Part shown: positions 46,201-57,483 of the stretch, piece by piece
How the letters are laid out: each line of letters opens with the position of its first letter
Numbering within the stretch: position 1 is the first letter of the stretch
From: Bugula neritina
Taxonomy: Eukaryota > Bryozoa > Gymnolaemata > Cheilostomatida > Bugulidae
NCBI GenBank assembly: GCA_964035545.1
Contig: OZ037767.1
Coordinates: forward strand, 3,046,680-3,110,679
Reading direction: 5' to 3'
Length of the DNA: 64,000 bases
Notes under the pieces: generated by a model
What the model was told of the DNA's origin: nothing
What the model saw: the letters and a program-made list of their open reading frames with translations, nothing else
Database searches by the model: none
Translations under genes and position numbers: made by a program

Positions 46201-47572
46201 CACACACGCCAAGTGCTTGCAGGCACTTGTAATGTGTGAAATGACGCCTTTTATAAATCTAATTCAGACGAAACCTTGTTTTATTCTTTCTTGATACACC
46301 TAGTTATATGCCAGATGTAATAGATTAATAGATATTACTTGTATAATATATTATATAAATAAGATATAATATTACATGTATATAATGTATATTGCCTGTT
46401 TATTATTTTGCATTAAAAACTACTAAGGCAATTATACAGATAATATTTTCTTGCATGCTCATTTTCCAGAGGTGATGTTACACCAAAAGATGTAAATAAA
46501 TCTATTAAGGAGATGAAATGCAGACGAACTATTGACTTTGTAGACTGGTGTCCCACAGGTAATGCCTGATTTTCCTGAATAGCTGGAAATTTATTACAAT
46601 AATTTTACAGATTGATGCATTTTGTTTGAACATATAATTTTAGATGTTGTTTATTGAATAAACCAAGCAAGAATTCATGCTGAGCATCAATTTAATTAGT
46701 AAATAATGTTTAGCAAAACTTGAAAAGTTTTGATTTATAGTAATTTTTTGCTAAACCAAAATATTTTTGCTCATCTTGTATTGTGAGTTGTCTTCTCTTG
46801 CAGATTTTTGTTGACTTTTTTATTTCATTTATTATGTTATTTCTAAATTTCGCTGTCCAATTTGACTGAAAGGTTGAAATAAATACTTACTGGTTATTCA
46901 TCAAGACTCTGTTTAATTATGTCTGCAATTTGCAAAGTAAAAGATAAATATCAATTATATTATTCTATCAATAGAATAATTACTTGGCATTTTTTTAATT
47001 TTAGAATAATGCACCATGATATTTGTTATTTATGCAGGATTCAAAGTAGGCATCAACTGGCAGTCTCCAGTCAGAGTTCCTGGCGCTGACATTGCGTACA
47101 CTCAACGGGCCGTTACACTTCTGGCTGCTTCAAGCGCTGTCGGAGAAGCGTGGTCTAAAATTAACACAAAATTTGACCTTCTTTACAGCAAGAAAGCGTT
47201 TGTACACTGGTCAGTCCCTATGAGTCATACTCTGTATAATAGTCAGTCTCAATGAGTCATACTTTACCACTAGTCAGTTACTGAGCAGATCTTGTGTGTA
47301 TTCCAGTCTGCAGCCATCTTCGTTACGGTCGACATTTTCTGATATAAAATATTTCAATATTTTGTTTTATTTCACCATAGTTAATCTTTGTTTCGTGTAT
47401 TTGCAGGTAATATTTTATTTCACCATAGTTAGTCTTTGTTTTATACATCTGTAGGTATTTGGCTGAAGGTTTAGAAGAAGCAGATTTTCTGGAATCTCGC
47501 CATAACCTGGCAGCGTTAGAGAAAGACTATGAAGAAGTAACTGTGCCAACTGCATCACTTGATCAGCTATGA
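43254..47572 (+). CDS. Divergent alpha-tubulin, 11 exons
   Basis: Exons are 43254-43256 (ATG only), 43363-43459, 43868-43981, 44101-44249, 44553-44705, 44998-45168, 45420-45488, 45849-46039, 46470-46558, 47038-47209 and 47455-47572. Phases close and give 441 residues. Alpha-type features are clear: GGGTGSG nucleotide loop, NVDLIEFQ with the catalytic Glu, [12 protein letters not shown], the alpha-specific lumenal segment [17 protein letters not shown] and WCPTGFKVGIN. It differs from canonical alpha-tubulin: the K40 loop is four residues shorter and SDK becomes SDG, and the protein stops after [17 protein letters not shown] with no acidic EEY tail. The first exon rests on an ATG directly followed by GTAACT, so residue 2 would be Pro (MPEC rather than MREC). 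That exon is the least certain part. Confidence 0.9.
45227..45415 (+). repeat. 28-bp minisatellite in tubulin intron 6
   Basis: About six copies of GTGACTAGGCAATAGTAAGT-based units between the donor at 45168 and the acceptor just before 45420. Each unit carries AGTAAGT or a close match, which resembles a splice donor. Confidence 0.85.
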
Positions 47573-48506
47573 ACGTGTTGCTATCCTAGTTGTAATCATT
47601 TCGAATAAACAGATGTAACTACTATTTATAGTAGAATATTATTTATTTTTTCTCACAGCGTATGGCACAATGTTTCAATGGGCAACTTTGTTGCTGCTTA
47701 ATTTTGCTCTCTGTGTTAATAGTGAGCTAACTTGGTAGTAATGTTTTAATCTCATGCAATACAAATTTCTGCTTGACTTTAAAAACTGTTGTATTTTGCT
47801 TTTACAATACCATATTGTATTTTTGAAAGGTTGTATTTTATTTTACAGTTTTTGATTCCTTTTCAGGTGTAGCACTTGTTGTAATTTTTACGTAGATTTT
47901 CGCTTTTGATTCAAGTGCAGGCTGTAACTGGAAGAATCTAAAATACAATAAATAACTCTGTATGAAGTTTATTATTTTATTGCAAATTTCATTCATAATC
48001 ATGCAAACTGCATAAAAACCCATGCATAGTATGAGTACGTTTTCTAGGTAAATGTTTCCGCTGAACGTAGCAAAATACCACACCTTTATTTTTTATATAA
48101 ACACCAAAAACTCTAGACTGCCATGCATGAATCTGTTTCTTGAGCAAGAGGCTTTTTAACTAATTGTTTTTTATAACTAAAAATGTCATATTTTACTATA
48201 ATTGTCAATTGCTACACGAGCTTCTAAACATAATTTATTCAGAAACCTTTAGACTTGTGGCTGAACAAAGAAAATACAAAATTTTCACCACATTTTGATT
48301 GCATATTGCACATTTACTTGCATGTTGTAATTCATTTCTATTATAAACCAACAGTAATAATTTCGAGTTGTCTTTACATTGATCTTTGCAATAAGTATGT
48401 AACTTATTCTGATTGATTTCTTGGGTAGCTAATAAGCCAATGACTGTACAGTTCTAATTTGATATCTGGTCAGTGAGTCCAGTTATGTTAATTATTTTTT
48501 GCCAGG
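47573..48506. other. Intergenic between tubulin and COG8
   Basis: AT-rich. It holds the tubulin polyadenylation signal and presumably the COG8 promoter. The 81-codon minus-strand ORF at 47838-48083 has no recognisable content. Confidence 0.5.
47604..47609 (+). terminator. Polyadenylation signal of the tubulin gene
   Basis: AATAAA 32 bp after the TGA stop, giving a very short 3' untranslated region. TATTATTTATTTTTT-rich sequence follows. Confidence 0.65.
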
Positions 48507-51500
48507 ATGGCTTCTTTTGAAGAGGAAAGTACAGTTTTAAAGGCAATATTTGGTGATACTTTAAATGGTAAGTTTGGGGATCTATGTGTTCACGTTGTGT
48601 TAAATTTGGTAGCATATAGTATAATGCAACTTTAGAACATTTTTTTATTTTACAATTACAATGATAATTTTGATTCTACCAAATCTGAATTAGCTATACA
48701 ATTAAATTTTAGTTTCACTTTTACAGTTTAGTTCTAGTTTGAGTTTTACTTTTGATACTTTACTATTGAAAAGTTAAAATCGGCATGAAATTCATTTTCA
48801 AATTGAGTAACATTAATACTATTAGTATTAATGTTAGATTTATTATGAAAATCAACTGTAGGCTAGCCCAGATTACGTAATATAAATTAAAATATTTTAT
48901 TTGTTGATAATTATAATAATAATATCAGAGACACAACATGAACAATGATAATAAGAGTATCATTAAGATTTAGATATTAATATCATTATGATTATGATTA
49001 ATAATATGATTATGAACATGGATATCAACATGTTATTTATTGATTGATTATGACTCACTTAGAGTTAGCAACTTGAACTTAAACTTCAAGTTTGAGTCAA
49101 TCACTTAAACTTATTCCTGGTCATCATGATGATGTTCATAGTCATATTCATATTCACATTGATCGTAACAATAATGGATAAAGCCAACATGCAATGGTAT
49201 TAATATTGAAATAAAGTGATTATTTATTACGATGATGTTTAGCGTCGTTTTGATGTTAACGTTGTTTTAGTTTCATCACTTACTCTTAGTAAAAATTAAA
49301 CATAAGCATAGCCAGGTAGAGTGAGCCTTGTGCTTATTCACAAGACTGTCACTACTAGGCCGACTTCTTGTATCTTAATTTAATAATAATATTAACATTG
49401 AAATTTCTAATTTATTCTTTGTCCATTGCTATTGCCTATTTTGATTCACTGTATTAAACATAGCAAGTATAACATGTATAATTGCTTTAAATGTTTCGAT
49501 TCCAGTTTAATGCTGTTTAATTCATGCGTAATTCATGCATAATAGTTTTTATGCATAATTTATTGTGGATATTCTAGTTCATTGCTTATAGCAAGTGGCA
49601 GTTGTATTAGGATATTAGCAATCGCTTACAATTTTTAACAAATTTTCTGTTACAATGTAATCTTGAAGAATCGTGGGCTGACGACCCTGAGTTTGTAAAG
49701 TATGTGTCAGAACTGACAAGCTATGGGGCAGACAGATTGTGTGAGTAGAAATTTTGTTTCTTTATCATAATCTTTGAAAGAGAAAAAAGCTTTTTTAGTG
49801 TGCAGCCGATGCTATTGAGATTTTTTATCATTTTAAAATATAACAAATCAGACCAGCGTCAGCAGTATTTTATCTGAAAATAGACTAAATATGTGTTGGA
49901 ATATAATTTTTTTGTATCTCATTTTAATTATATTGATTATTGAATGAATCTTCTTGGATTCAGCTAGAGAGACGGATCATTTGCTTGAGGAAAAGCGAAC
50001 CGTGGACAAACAGACGGAAGATTTGGCTTTCAATAACTATAAAACATTCATCCAGACAGCCAACTGTTCCAGAGACATATTCAAAGACGTACGTTCATCG
50101 TACTTACACTTGAGTGTTGACACTTACCCAGCAGTACATTTAGTAATTAAATAACTGTAACTTTTATTTAGCGGATTACTATTTCGATGAAATATAGATA
50201 CTGATCTACACATGAAATTTAAGTTAAATTTTTCATAAGGCACGGTTTTGCTTAAAGCATAGCTGGGATGCGTTGATTTTGTATTTTTATAAGCTAATTT
50301 ATAAATTAACGATTATCGAAAATGAAACTTCATGCGCAAGAAAATGTTTTGCGGGTTGTGTAGGTTCTATTTAATGTCTGTATGAAAACATATTTCGTTT
50401 ACAGTTTCAAATTATCGAGTCAAATCTCACCTCACTGCAAGAAAAACTTCCGGAATTTTCCTCAGAATGTCAGAGTTTTCTGGACACAGCCCATTCTATA
50501 ACTCAAAGGTATAGCATATGATTTGCTGAGTAAACAACTTTTAACATACCTCTATTTTACTGGTAGCATAACTCTCAGAGTAAACTACAGTTGGTAATAA
50601 TATTTTTTAATATTGAGGTTTTTCAGAAATCTATTGAGTTATTTGTTTCAACTGCACATAAATTTAAAACCCTTTGACTTTAATGAAACTCCTTTTTTAG
50701 TCGAAAGAGCAACACTTTGACGTTGCAGAAGCACACACAGCTGTTGGAGATACTGGAGGTGCCACAGTTGATGGACACGTGTGTTCGCAACAATTACTAC
50801 GAGGAAGCTTTGGAGTTGGCAGCTTATGTGAGGAGATTGGAGAAGAAGTATAGCAACATCAGTGTCATCACTGTTAGTATAGAGTATAGTCATCACTGTT
50901 AGTATATTATGTAGAGTATAGTCATCACTGTCAGTATATATACAATATAGTCATCACTGTCAGTGTATATACAATATAGTCATAACTGTCAGTATATCTA
51001 CGATATAGTCATCACTGTCAGTATATATATATACAATATAGTCATGGCTGTTAGTATATGTAGAGTATAGCAACATCAGTGTTTTTACTGCAAATAGTAC
51101 ATAATATATTTAAAATGCAATTATCATAACACTAATAGCTCTATGCATTTGATTTCAAAACCACATTTATTTCTTGCTTTGATTTAAAAAGAAGTTGAGA
51201 AACACTTTAAATGTAATATATCATTTTCATAATAAATTTGGTTTACCATTTAGTTTCCAATGATGCGTATGTGACTGTAACTATACAGCATGCTAGAACT
51301 AGTATTGTAGCTGTACAACATGGTGGAACTAGTATTGTAGCTGTACAACATGGTGGAACTAGTATTGTAGCTGTACAGCATGCTAGAACTAGTATTGTAG
51401 CTTTACAACATGGTGGAACTAGTATTGTAGCTGTACAGCATGCTAGAACTAGTATTGTAGCTGTACAACAGGGTGGAACTAGTATTGTAGCAGTGCACTA

Positions 51501-54500
51501 CGATTGATATTAGTTATAATTGATTAATTGCAGACGATTTGCGCTGAAGTGAAGCACTGCTCACAGCTCCTATTGGCTCAGCTCTTGCAACAACTAAGAT
51601 CTGACATTCAGCTACCTGCATGCTTGCGGGTCATAGGCTTCCTTCGCCACATGGATATATTCACGGAGGCAGAGCTTAGGTTAAAGTTCCTTCAGGTAAA
51701 TGTGTCATGTCGCAGTTTATTTTACCTGCCATTTCATTTCTGTCAGCTGGTGGGTTGCGTAATTAGCCTGCTGTCTTCTTATTCAGGCTAGAGATTGCTG
51801 GTTCCAAAGTGTGCTCTCTAACATTCCTAAATCTGATGGTAAGTTTTATAGTCTGTGCAGCTTGCCATTAGCTTAAGTTCCAACACTTGCTCTCAATAGA
51901 TATATTTCCTTTTTTCACAGGCTCAACTTCATCATTATAAATATACTAATTGCTGTCATTTCATCTCATACTCAGCTTATTCAGGTGGGATAGTTGGATG
52001 ATTGTAGAACTTTAATGGAACTAAGATTTTTGTAAGAAAGTGAAACTAAAGTAATGCTATTGTCAGTAGTGATACGTTAGCTTAGCTGATGAGTATACAT
52101 TCTAACTTGATGTCTAACTCTGCTCAGCCTACCAACACCTGACAAAGGTGATAGAGGTCAGCAGAGTCTACCTCTTTGACATCATCACTCAGTACCGCGC
52201 CATCTTCACTGACGAGGAGCCTTTGCTCAAACAGACAACATTCCGGGGCCCCAGAGAAGCTCAGTTACTACAGAGCTGGGTGCAGACTAAGGTGAGACCC
52301 AAGGCTATCTTTTCTTGAATATTTTTTCTGTAGTCTGAAGCATCTCATGCAGAAATACTGAAATAGTTGTCCCTGTTTTTGAGTTTACTTTTGTGGGTCG
52401 GGTGTCTATTTATATCCCTTCGCCTTGAGATTATTTTTCTATAATTTATAGGCTGCCTTTCCTGAATATGGATTTGAACTTTCACCTTTATTGTCTATCA
52501 ACTGGATTTCCTGTTTACATCTTACCAGTAGTTCTGGGCTCTAGCTTGTACTATACTTTTGTAGGTAGACCAGTTTCTGGTGACTCTACGCGAAGATCTG
52601 GCAGGTGGGGTCGGGTCCAGACTCGACTCCTTACTGGGCCAGTGCATGTACTTTGGGCTATCATTTAGCAGAGTGGGCTGTGATTTCAGAGGGCTGTTGG
52701 CACACATCTTCCAGGATGCTGCCTTGAAGCATTTTATAGCAATGACAGATGCTGCCAATGATAAGTGAGCATAACATTTTATTATGTGTTTTTAATATTA
52801 TCTTTATAAGCTGCTATTTTGCTAATTGGTTAATTTTATTTTATATTATACTTTAAATAAGCAGAAAAACAAGGTTATCTTTCACCAACATTTTATTACA
52901 GTTATTTCCCATGTAACCTCTGCTAACATAGTTTGTTATGTAACTTTTTGTTGGAATTGTTTAACCTTATGATATTATATATAATATAATATATATTGTA
53001 TAATATATATTATATAATATATGTTATATATAATATAATATATATTATACATAGTATAATATAATATATATTATGTATATTACATTATATATCTGAGACT
53101 ATTTTGTAATATTTGATATGTAATATATTAAATATTACTATTGGCTATACACCTCGCCATGTAATTTTGCAGATATGATAAGAACATGGAAACCTACACG
53201 TTGGTACTAAGATCCTCTCACCAGTCGTCTACTCTCTACCCTTCTATGGCTGTGAGTTTATCTACCACTTCATCAGTATTCTAGTATATTCTCATCAGTA
53301 TTCTAGTATATTCTCCTCAGTATTCTAGTATATTCTCATCAGTATTCTAGTATATTCTCATCAGTATTCTAGTATATTCTCATCAGTATTCTAGTATATT
53401 CTCATCAGTATTCTAATATATTCTCATCAGTATTCTAGTATATTCTCATCAGTATTCTAGTATATTCTCCTCAGTATTCCAGTATATTCTCATCAGTATT
53501 CTAGTATATTCTCATCAGTATTCTAGTATATTCTCATCAGTATTCTAGTATATTCTCATCAGTATTCTAATATATTCTCATCAGTATTCTAGTATATTCT
53601 CCTCAGTATTCTAGTATATTCTCCTCAGTATTCTAGTATATTCTCATCAGTATTCTAGTATATTCTCATCAGTATTTTCTCATCAGTATTCTAGTATATT
53701 CTCCTCAGTATTCTAGTATATTCTCCTCAGTATTCTAGTATATTCTCATCAGTATTCTAGTATATTCTCATCAGTATTCTAGTATATTCTCATCAGTATT
53801 CTAGTATATTCTCATCAGTATTCTAGTATATTCTCATTAGTATTCTAGTATATTCTCATCAGTATTCTAGTATATTCTCATCAGTATTCTAGTATATTCT
53901 CATCAGTATTCTAGTATATTCTCATCAGTATTCTATTATATTCTCATCAGTATTCTAATATATTTTCATCAGTATTCTAGTATATTCTTATTATTAGTCT
54001 CATATATTATCAACTCTAGTTATTATTAAGATCTACTTTCTTATATTCACTTGATACTCACACATCCTCTATAATCACAAAAATTACTTACACATGTATA
54101 TACATGGCATATATCTTGCAAACCATCATAAGTTGCATTTCCGAACATCTACAATCTATTTTTCATGTCACAGGTGGATATGCACAACCCCCCGACTACA
54201 CTCCTGCAGTTCACCCCTCTCGCCCTCTATTGCAATGACATCTTGACCGCTATCAATGACCTCCGAGTGTGTGCTCCCATTAACATTGCATCTGATGTGA
54301 CCAAACAGCTTCAGAGGTCTTTGAGAAGAGTTGCGGACACTATTACCAACTTTCACAGGTAACTCAAGAGACTAGTGAACTATTTGAATGGACATGGTTT
54401 ATTGTGTTACATGTAATGGCTATTGTGTAGAGGTAATAGAGGGTACTCTATGCTAAAGTATAGTGTTGTGTTGTGTGGCATGATGTAGTATAATATATTA

Positions 54501-56275
54501 GTGTGGTATACATCGTATAAAGTGTAGAAATTACTGTATAAAGTGTGGGAATTATTATGTAAAGTACAGGATTCATATAAAGTGTAAAGGTTGTTGTATA
54601 AAGTGTAGAGGTTGTTGTATAAAGTGTAGATGTTATTGTATTAAGTGTAGAGGTTATTGTATAAAACATGTGTAATTGATTAGATTGGAACACGTATCTT
54701 TCACTGAAGAAGAAGAAAAGGCTTTCACTAAGATGTGTGAGATTGCTGCCTTCGACCTGATTGGACACATTCAGAAATGCCTGCTGCTAATATTTCCTCC
54801 GGATCAGATTGCTAAAGCCCTGGGTTTCACCACACAGCACCTGCACAGTGTGGTCAGTGTCACCACCCTGTCAAATGTTCTACTGTAGCATTTGGCTATA
54901 ACAGAGCACTTGCTAGTGCTTATCAGTGTCACTACCCTGTCACTTGTTCTACTGTAGCACTTGGCTATAACAAAGCACCTGCCAGTGCTTGTTGCACGGA
55001 ATACATACAATATCTTTAAACCTCATCAGTTGACATATATAAATTGTCGACTGTTTGTTCGAGGAATTATTAGTGAGCTTTCTTATGATAAACTTGTCAT
55101 TTTTTTAAAAATCGCATATAAAATTCATAATGACTTTTTTCCTTTTGTTTTGTTTAATATTCACCTTGCGTGATCACCTTACTGTATGGTTTACTGCGTA
55201 CTGTTGAACAGGGCAGTTTCTTGTATACCATTGACACCGATGAAGTTGTCTCCCCAATAAAACAGTTTATACCTGAGGAAGTGGCTCCGCCCCCAGAGGT
55301 TGTGGAACAGGAAGCTGACTCCGGGGACGGTGAAGATCAGCTGGCAGCAGTGGCTGAGGAGGCAGCAAACACAGGAGTACCCAGTAAGTGTCCTTATATG
55401 GTAAATGTGATGTGTAACTTTATATAGTAAGTGTGATGTGTGACTTTATATAGTAAGTGTGATGTGTAACTTTATATAGTAAGTGTGATGTGTAACTTTA
55501 TATAGTAAGTGTGATGTGTAACTTTATATAGTAAGTGTGATGTGTGACTTTATATAGTAAGTGTGATGTGTAACTTTATATTATAGTAAGTGTGATGTGT
55601 AACTTTATATAGTAAGTGTGATGTGTAACTTTTAACAATAATGGAAACCGTGTAATAATATGTTATATATTTTATATAAATTGCAAATATATTATATAAA
55701 TTATATTTATATAATATATAATTGATATATATGTTGAAGCTTTTAACTCTCATACATTGCAATATATTCTAGTTTGTTTACTTTTGTTATAATATCTGTA
55801 TCTGTAGTTATATCCATTCTATTAATGTAAGACCTAGCAATGCTGTTATAATCGATTCACATTGCTAAGCGGCTCAATATCAGAGGTTCAAGCCTCACTC
55901 CCAGCAAATATTTTTCTAACCTTAAAGATTTATGAGACAAACAATTTGACACTTGTTTTAGTCGTGGAGCCTGTGACATTCTCCCTTGACCTGTCTAATA
56001 GTACTCCAAGTGTTGAAGACAATGTGACAGGTGTAGAACCTGCTATACAAGCACCTGCTGATATACAAGCACCTGCTGATACACAAGCACCTGCTGATAT
56101 ACAAGCACCTGCTGATGCACAAGCACCTGCTGATGCACAAGCACCTGCTGATGCACAAGCACCTGATGGACAAGCACCTGCTGATGGAAAAGCACCTGCT
56201 GGTAGCTATCAAGGTCAACAGGTACAGTCAAGACCCTCAACTCCCAAGCAAGACTCTAATTTCAAAATAGACTGA
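48507..56275 (+). CDS. COG8: Conserved oligomeric Golgi complex subunit 8, 14 exons
   Basis: COG8 is a lobe B subunit of the COG tether that directs retrograde vesicles within the Golgi. Exons: 48507-48567, 49669-49740, 49964-50088, 50405-50508, 50701-50872, 51534-51695, 51787-51838, 52128-52291, 52565-52764, 53173-53251, 54174-54358, 54684-54852, 55212-55383, 55962-56275; about 676 residues against 612 in human. Very conserved blocks are [88 protein letters not shown] and [19 protein letters not shown]. Past residue 515 similarity fades. The conserved human segment after the PPxQIA motif was not found between exons 12 and 13. The last exon encodes a tandem QAPAD-type repeat. Several introns are filled with minisatellites. 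Confidence 0.93.
50862..51075 (+). repeat. Minisatellite duplicating the end of COG8 exon 5
   Basis: Units of about 27-30 bp based on ATAGTCATCACTGT(T/C)AGTAT. The first unit overlaps the exon end and donor (GTCATCACT then GTTAGT at 50872), so later copies repeat exon-end and donor sequence inside the intron. About six copies. Confidence 0.88.
51282..51500 (+). repeat. 30-bp minisatellite in COG8 intron 5
   Basis: Seven copies of a unit containing AACTAGTATTGTAGCTGTAC. The unit length is a multiple of three, so it reads as an open [10 protein letters not shown] array, but it lies upstream of the exon 6 acceptor and is not part of the COG8 model. Confidence 0.95.
52976..53095. repeat. AT-rich imperfect palindromic microsatellite
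   Basis: TATAATATATATTATATAAT-type repeats in COG8 intron 9, about 120 bp. Confidence 0.85.
53265..53990 (+). repeat. 22-bp minisatellite filling COG8 intron 10
   Basis: About 33 copies of TATTCTAGTATATTCTCATCAG with C/A variants and a few truncated units. It begins about 14 bp after the donor at 53251. Confidence 0.97.
54510..54665 (+). repeat. Degenerate minisatellite before COG8 exon 12
   Basis: Units of about 24-28 bp based on GTATAAAGTGTAGAGGTTGTT. It ends about 20 bp before the acceptor of exon 12 (54684). Confidence 0.8.
54849..54999 (+). repeat. Tandem duplication (about 75 bp) at the COG8 exon 12 donor
   Basis: Two copies of a block containing CAGTGTCACYACCCTGTCA and GTTCTACTGTAGCAYTTGGC. 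The first starts at the donor GTCAGTG; the second repeats ATCAGTG at the same place in the unit. Confidence 0.85.
55383..55632 (+). repeat. 26-bp minisatellite carrying splice-donor copies, COG8 intron 13
   Basis: About nine copies of a unit containing AGTAAGTGTGATGTGTAACT followed by TTATAT. The real donor at 55383 (CCCA then GTAAGTG) is the edge of the array, and every unit repeats the AGTAAGTG core. Confidence 0.93.
55850..55930 (+). repeat. Possible tRNA-derived SINE 3' part
   Basis: AGAGGTTCAAGCCTCACTCC has the form of a tRNA B-box arm, preceded by GCTAAGCGGCTCAAT. The A-box is degenerate. It sits just upstream of the last COG8 acceptor (55962). Confidence 0.4.
56041..56195 (+). repeat. 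18-bp coding repeat in the COG8 C-terminus
   Basis: About nine copies of CAAGCACCTGCTGATATA-like units, encoding QAPADI/T/A. Two units lack the middle codons (QAPDG). It stays in frame with the COG8 model to the TGA at 56275. Confidence 0.9.
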
Positions 56276-57483
56276 ATCAGCAAGGAGCATCAACTCTCAC
56301 TAGCTAAGTTACATCCAGTTTTGATGATACTAAAACATTCTATTTTCTATTCTATAATATCTTCTCACAGTACTAAGAATGTTCTACACCCACACATCTG
56401 TGCTGTTATTACATCATCTCTCAGTTAATAATAGTAACAGTTGCACTATGAATGTGAATGCCCCACCTTTTATTTATGACACGCTGCAGTCGTTAGGTCA
56501 TACCTTGTAACAACGGGATAAAGTTTGCCTTTCTTTTTTTGCCTGACATGACCTTTTATGTTTTATATAGTATAGCTATTTTATTTATTTATTGAAAAAA
56601 TATTGAGTATTGCAATTTATCGCAATAACTTGAAACAAATGTTGCTGTTTTGATTTTAAGCAATAAATCTGTTCACTTTGAAAAGATAGACACTTTAGTA
56701 TTTTTTATTGTTTTGAAGGCCGTATTACTTCTAAACTCAAATAATTAAGTTTGTGTTTAAAACAAGGTTTTATTTCAACTTATAGGTCCTTGCTCAAAGT
56801 TAATTAGCTTTTCAGCACTAATTTGTGTGGTGTTGATGAACATAATTTACTTAACGATTGTTTCTGATGTCCCTAGAATCTAGATATATTATGTTAGCTT
56901 GCTATGTGATTTATTTAAAAGTATGTTAATCATTTTACGGTAAAAGTTGCAACATTGACATAATTTTTTTTTAGTGTATTGATGCGTTTCCCTTTTTTCA
57001 TGTTACCATTCATCTCTGCTATCCACCCCCTCCTTCTCTACCCAACCCTTTCTCCATTCCTCCCCTCTTTCCATTCTCTCCACCCCCTCCCTCTCTCAAC
57101 CCTCTCCTTCACTTTTCACACCATTTCTCCTCAAATCTCTTCTTACATTGAATACAAATCATCAACTTTAAGTGACACTGTACTGTCATAGATATCAACG
57201 TCTTCTTTGAGAAAAGTTATTCTTGAAGCCATCTTTAATCATGCCCATATTACTTACTGTGTTTATGAGTAGTAATTTATTAAGATCAACTTTACTAGCA
57301 GCTAATACTATCAATCTACTGGCATAATTATTGTAGCTGAACATTTTTCTAGAAATTTTATAATTTAGATAATAGAAAATGTAAGCACTTGTGAGTTGAT
57401 TGTTATAAATATTATGCATAGCTCACTGTCAGTAGCACAACTCCACCTCACAGTAATGTCAGCTGAAGTAATTGCATCTTAAA
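56276..57483. other. Intergenic between COG8 and the ADAM gene
   Basis: Contains AATAAA at 56662-56667, a plausible COG8 polyadenylation signal, and a strand-biased C/T tract at about 57010-57135 with words such as CCACCCCCTCC. The rest is AT-rich with no recognised gene. Confidence 0.5.

Noticed and set aside
46195-46245. Hairpin AAGTGC-TTGCA-GGCACTT as a microRNA or MITE
   Set aside because: The stem is short and imperfect, with no target duplication and no longer precursor fold visible by eye.
51238-51507. [10 protein letters not shown] repeat ORF as part of COG8
   Set aside because: The frame does not join exon 5 or exon 6 with valid splice sites, and conserved COG8 sequence continues directly from exon 5 to exon 6.
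53265-53990. CRISPR array from regular 22-bp periodicity
   Set aside because: Units are contiguous with no unique spacers, in an animal intron; it is a minisatellite.
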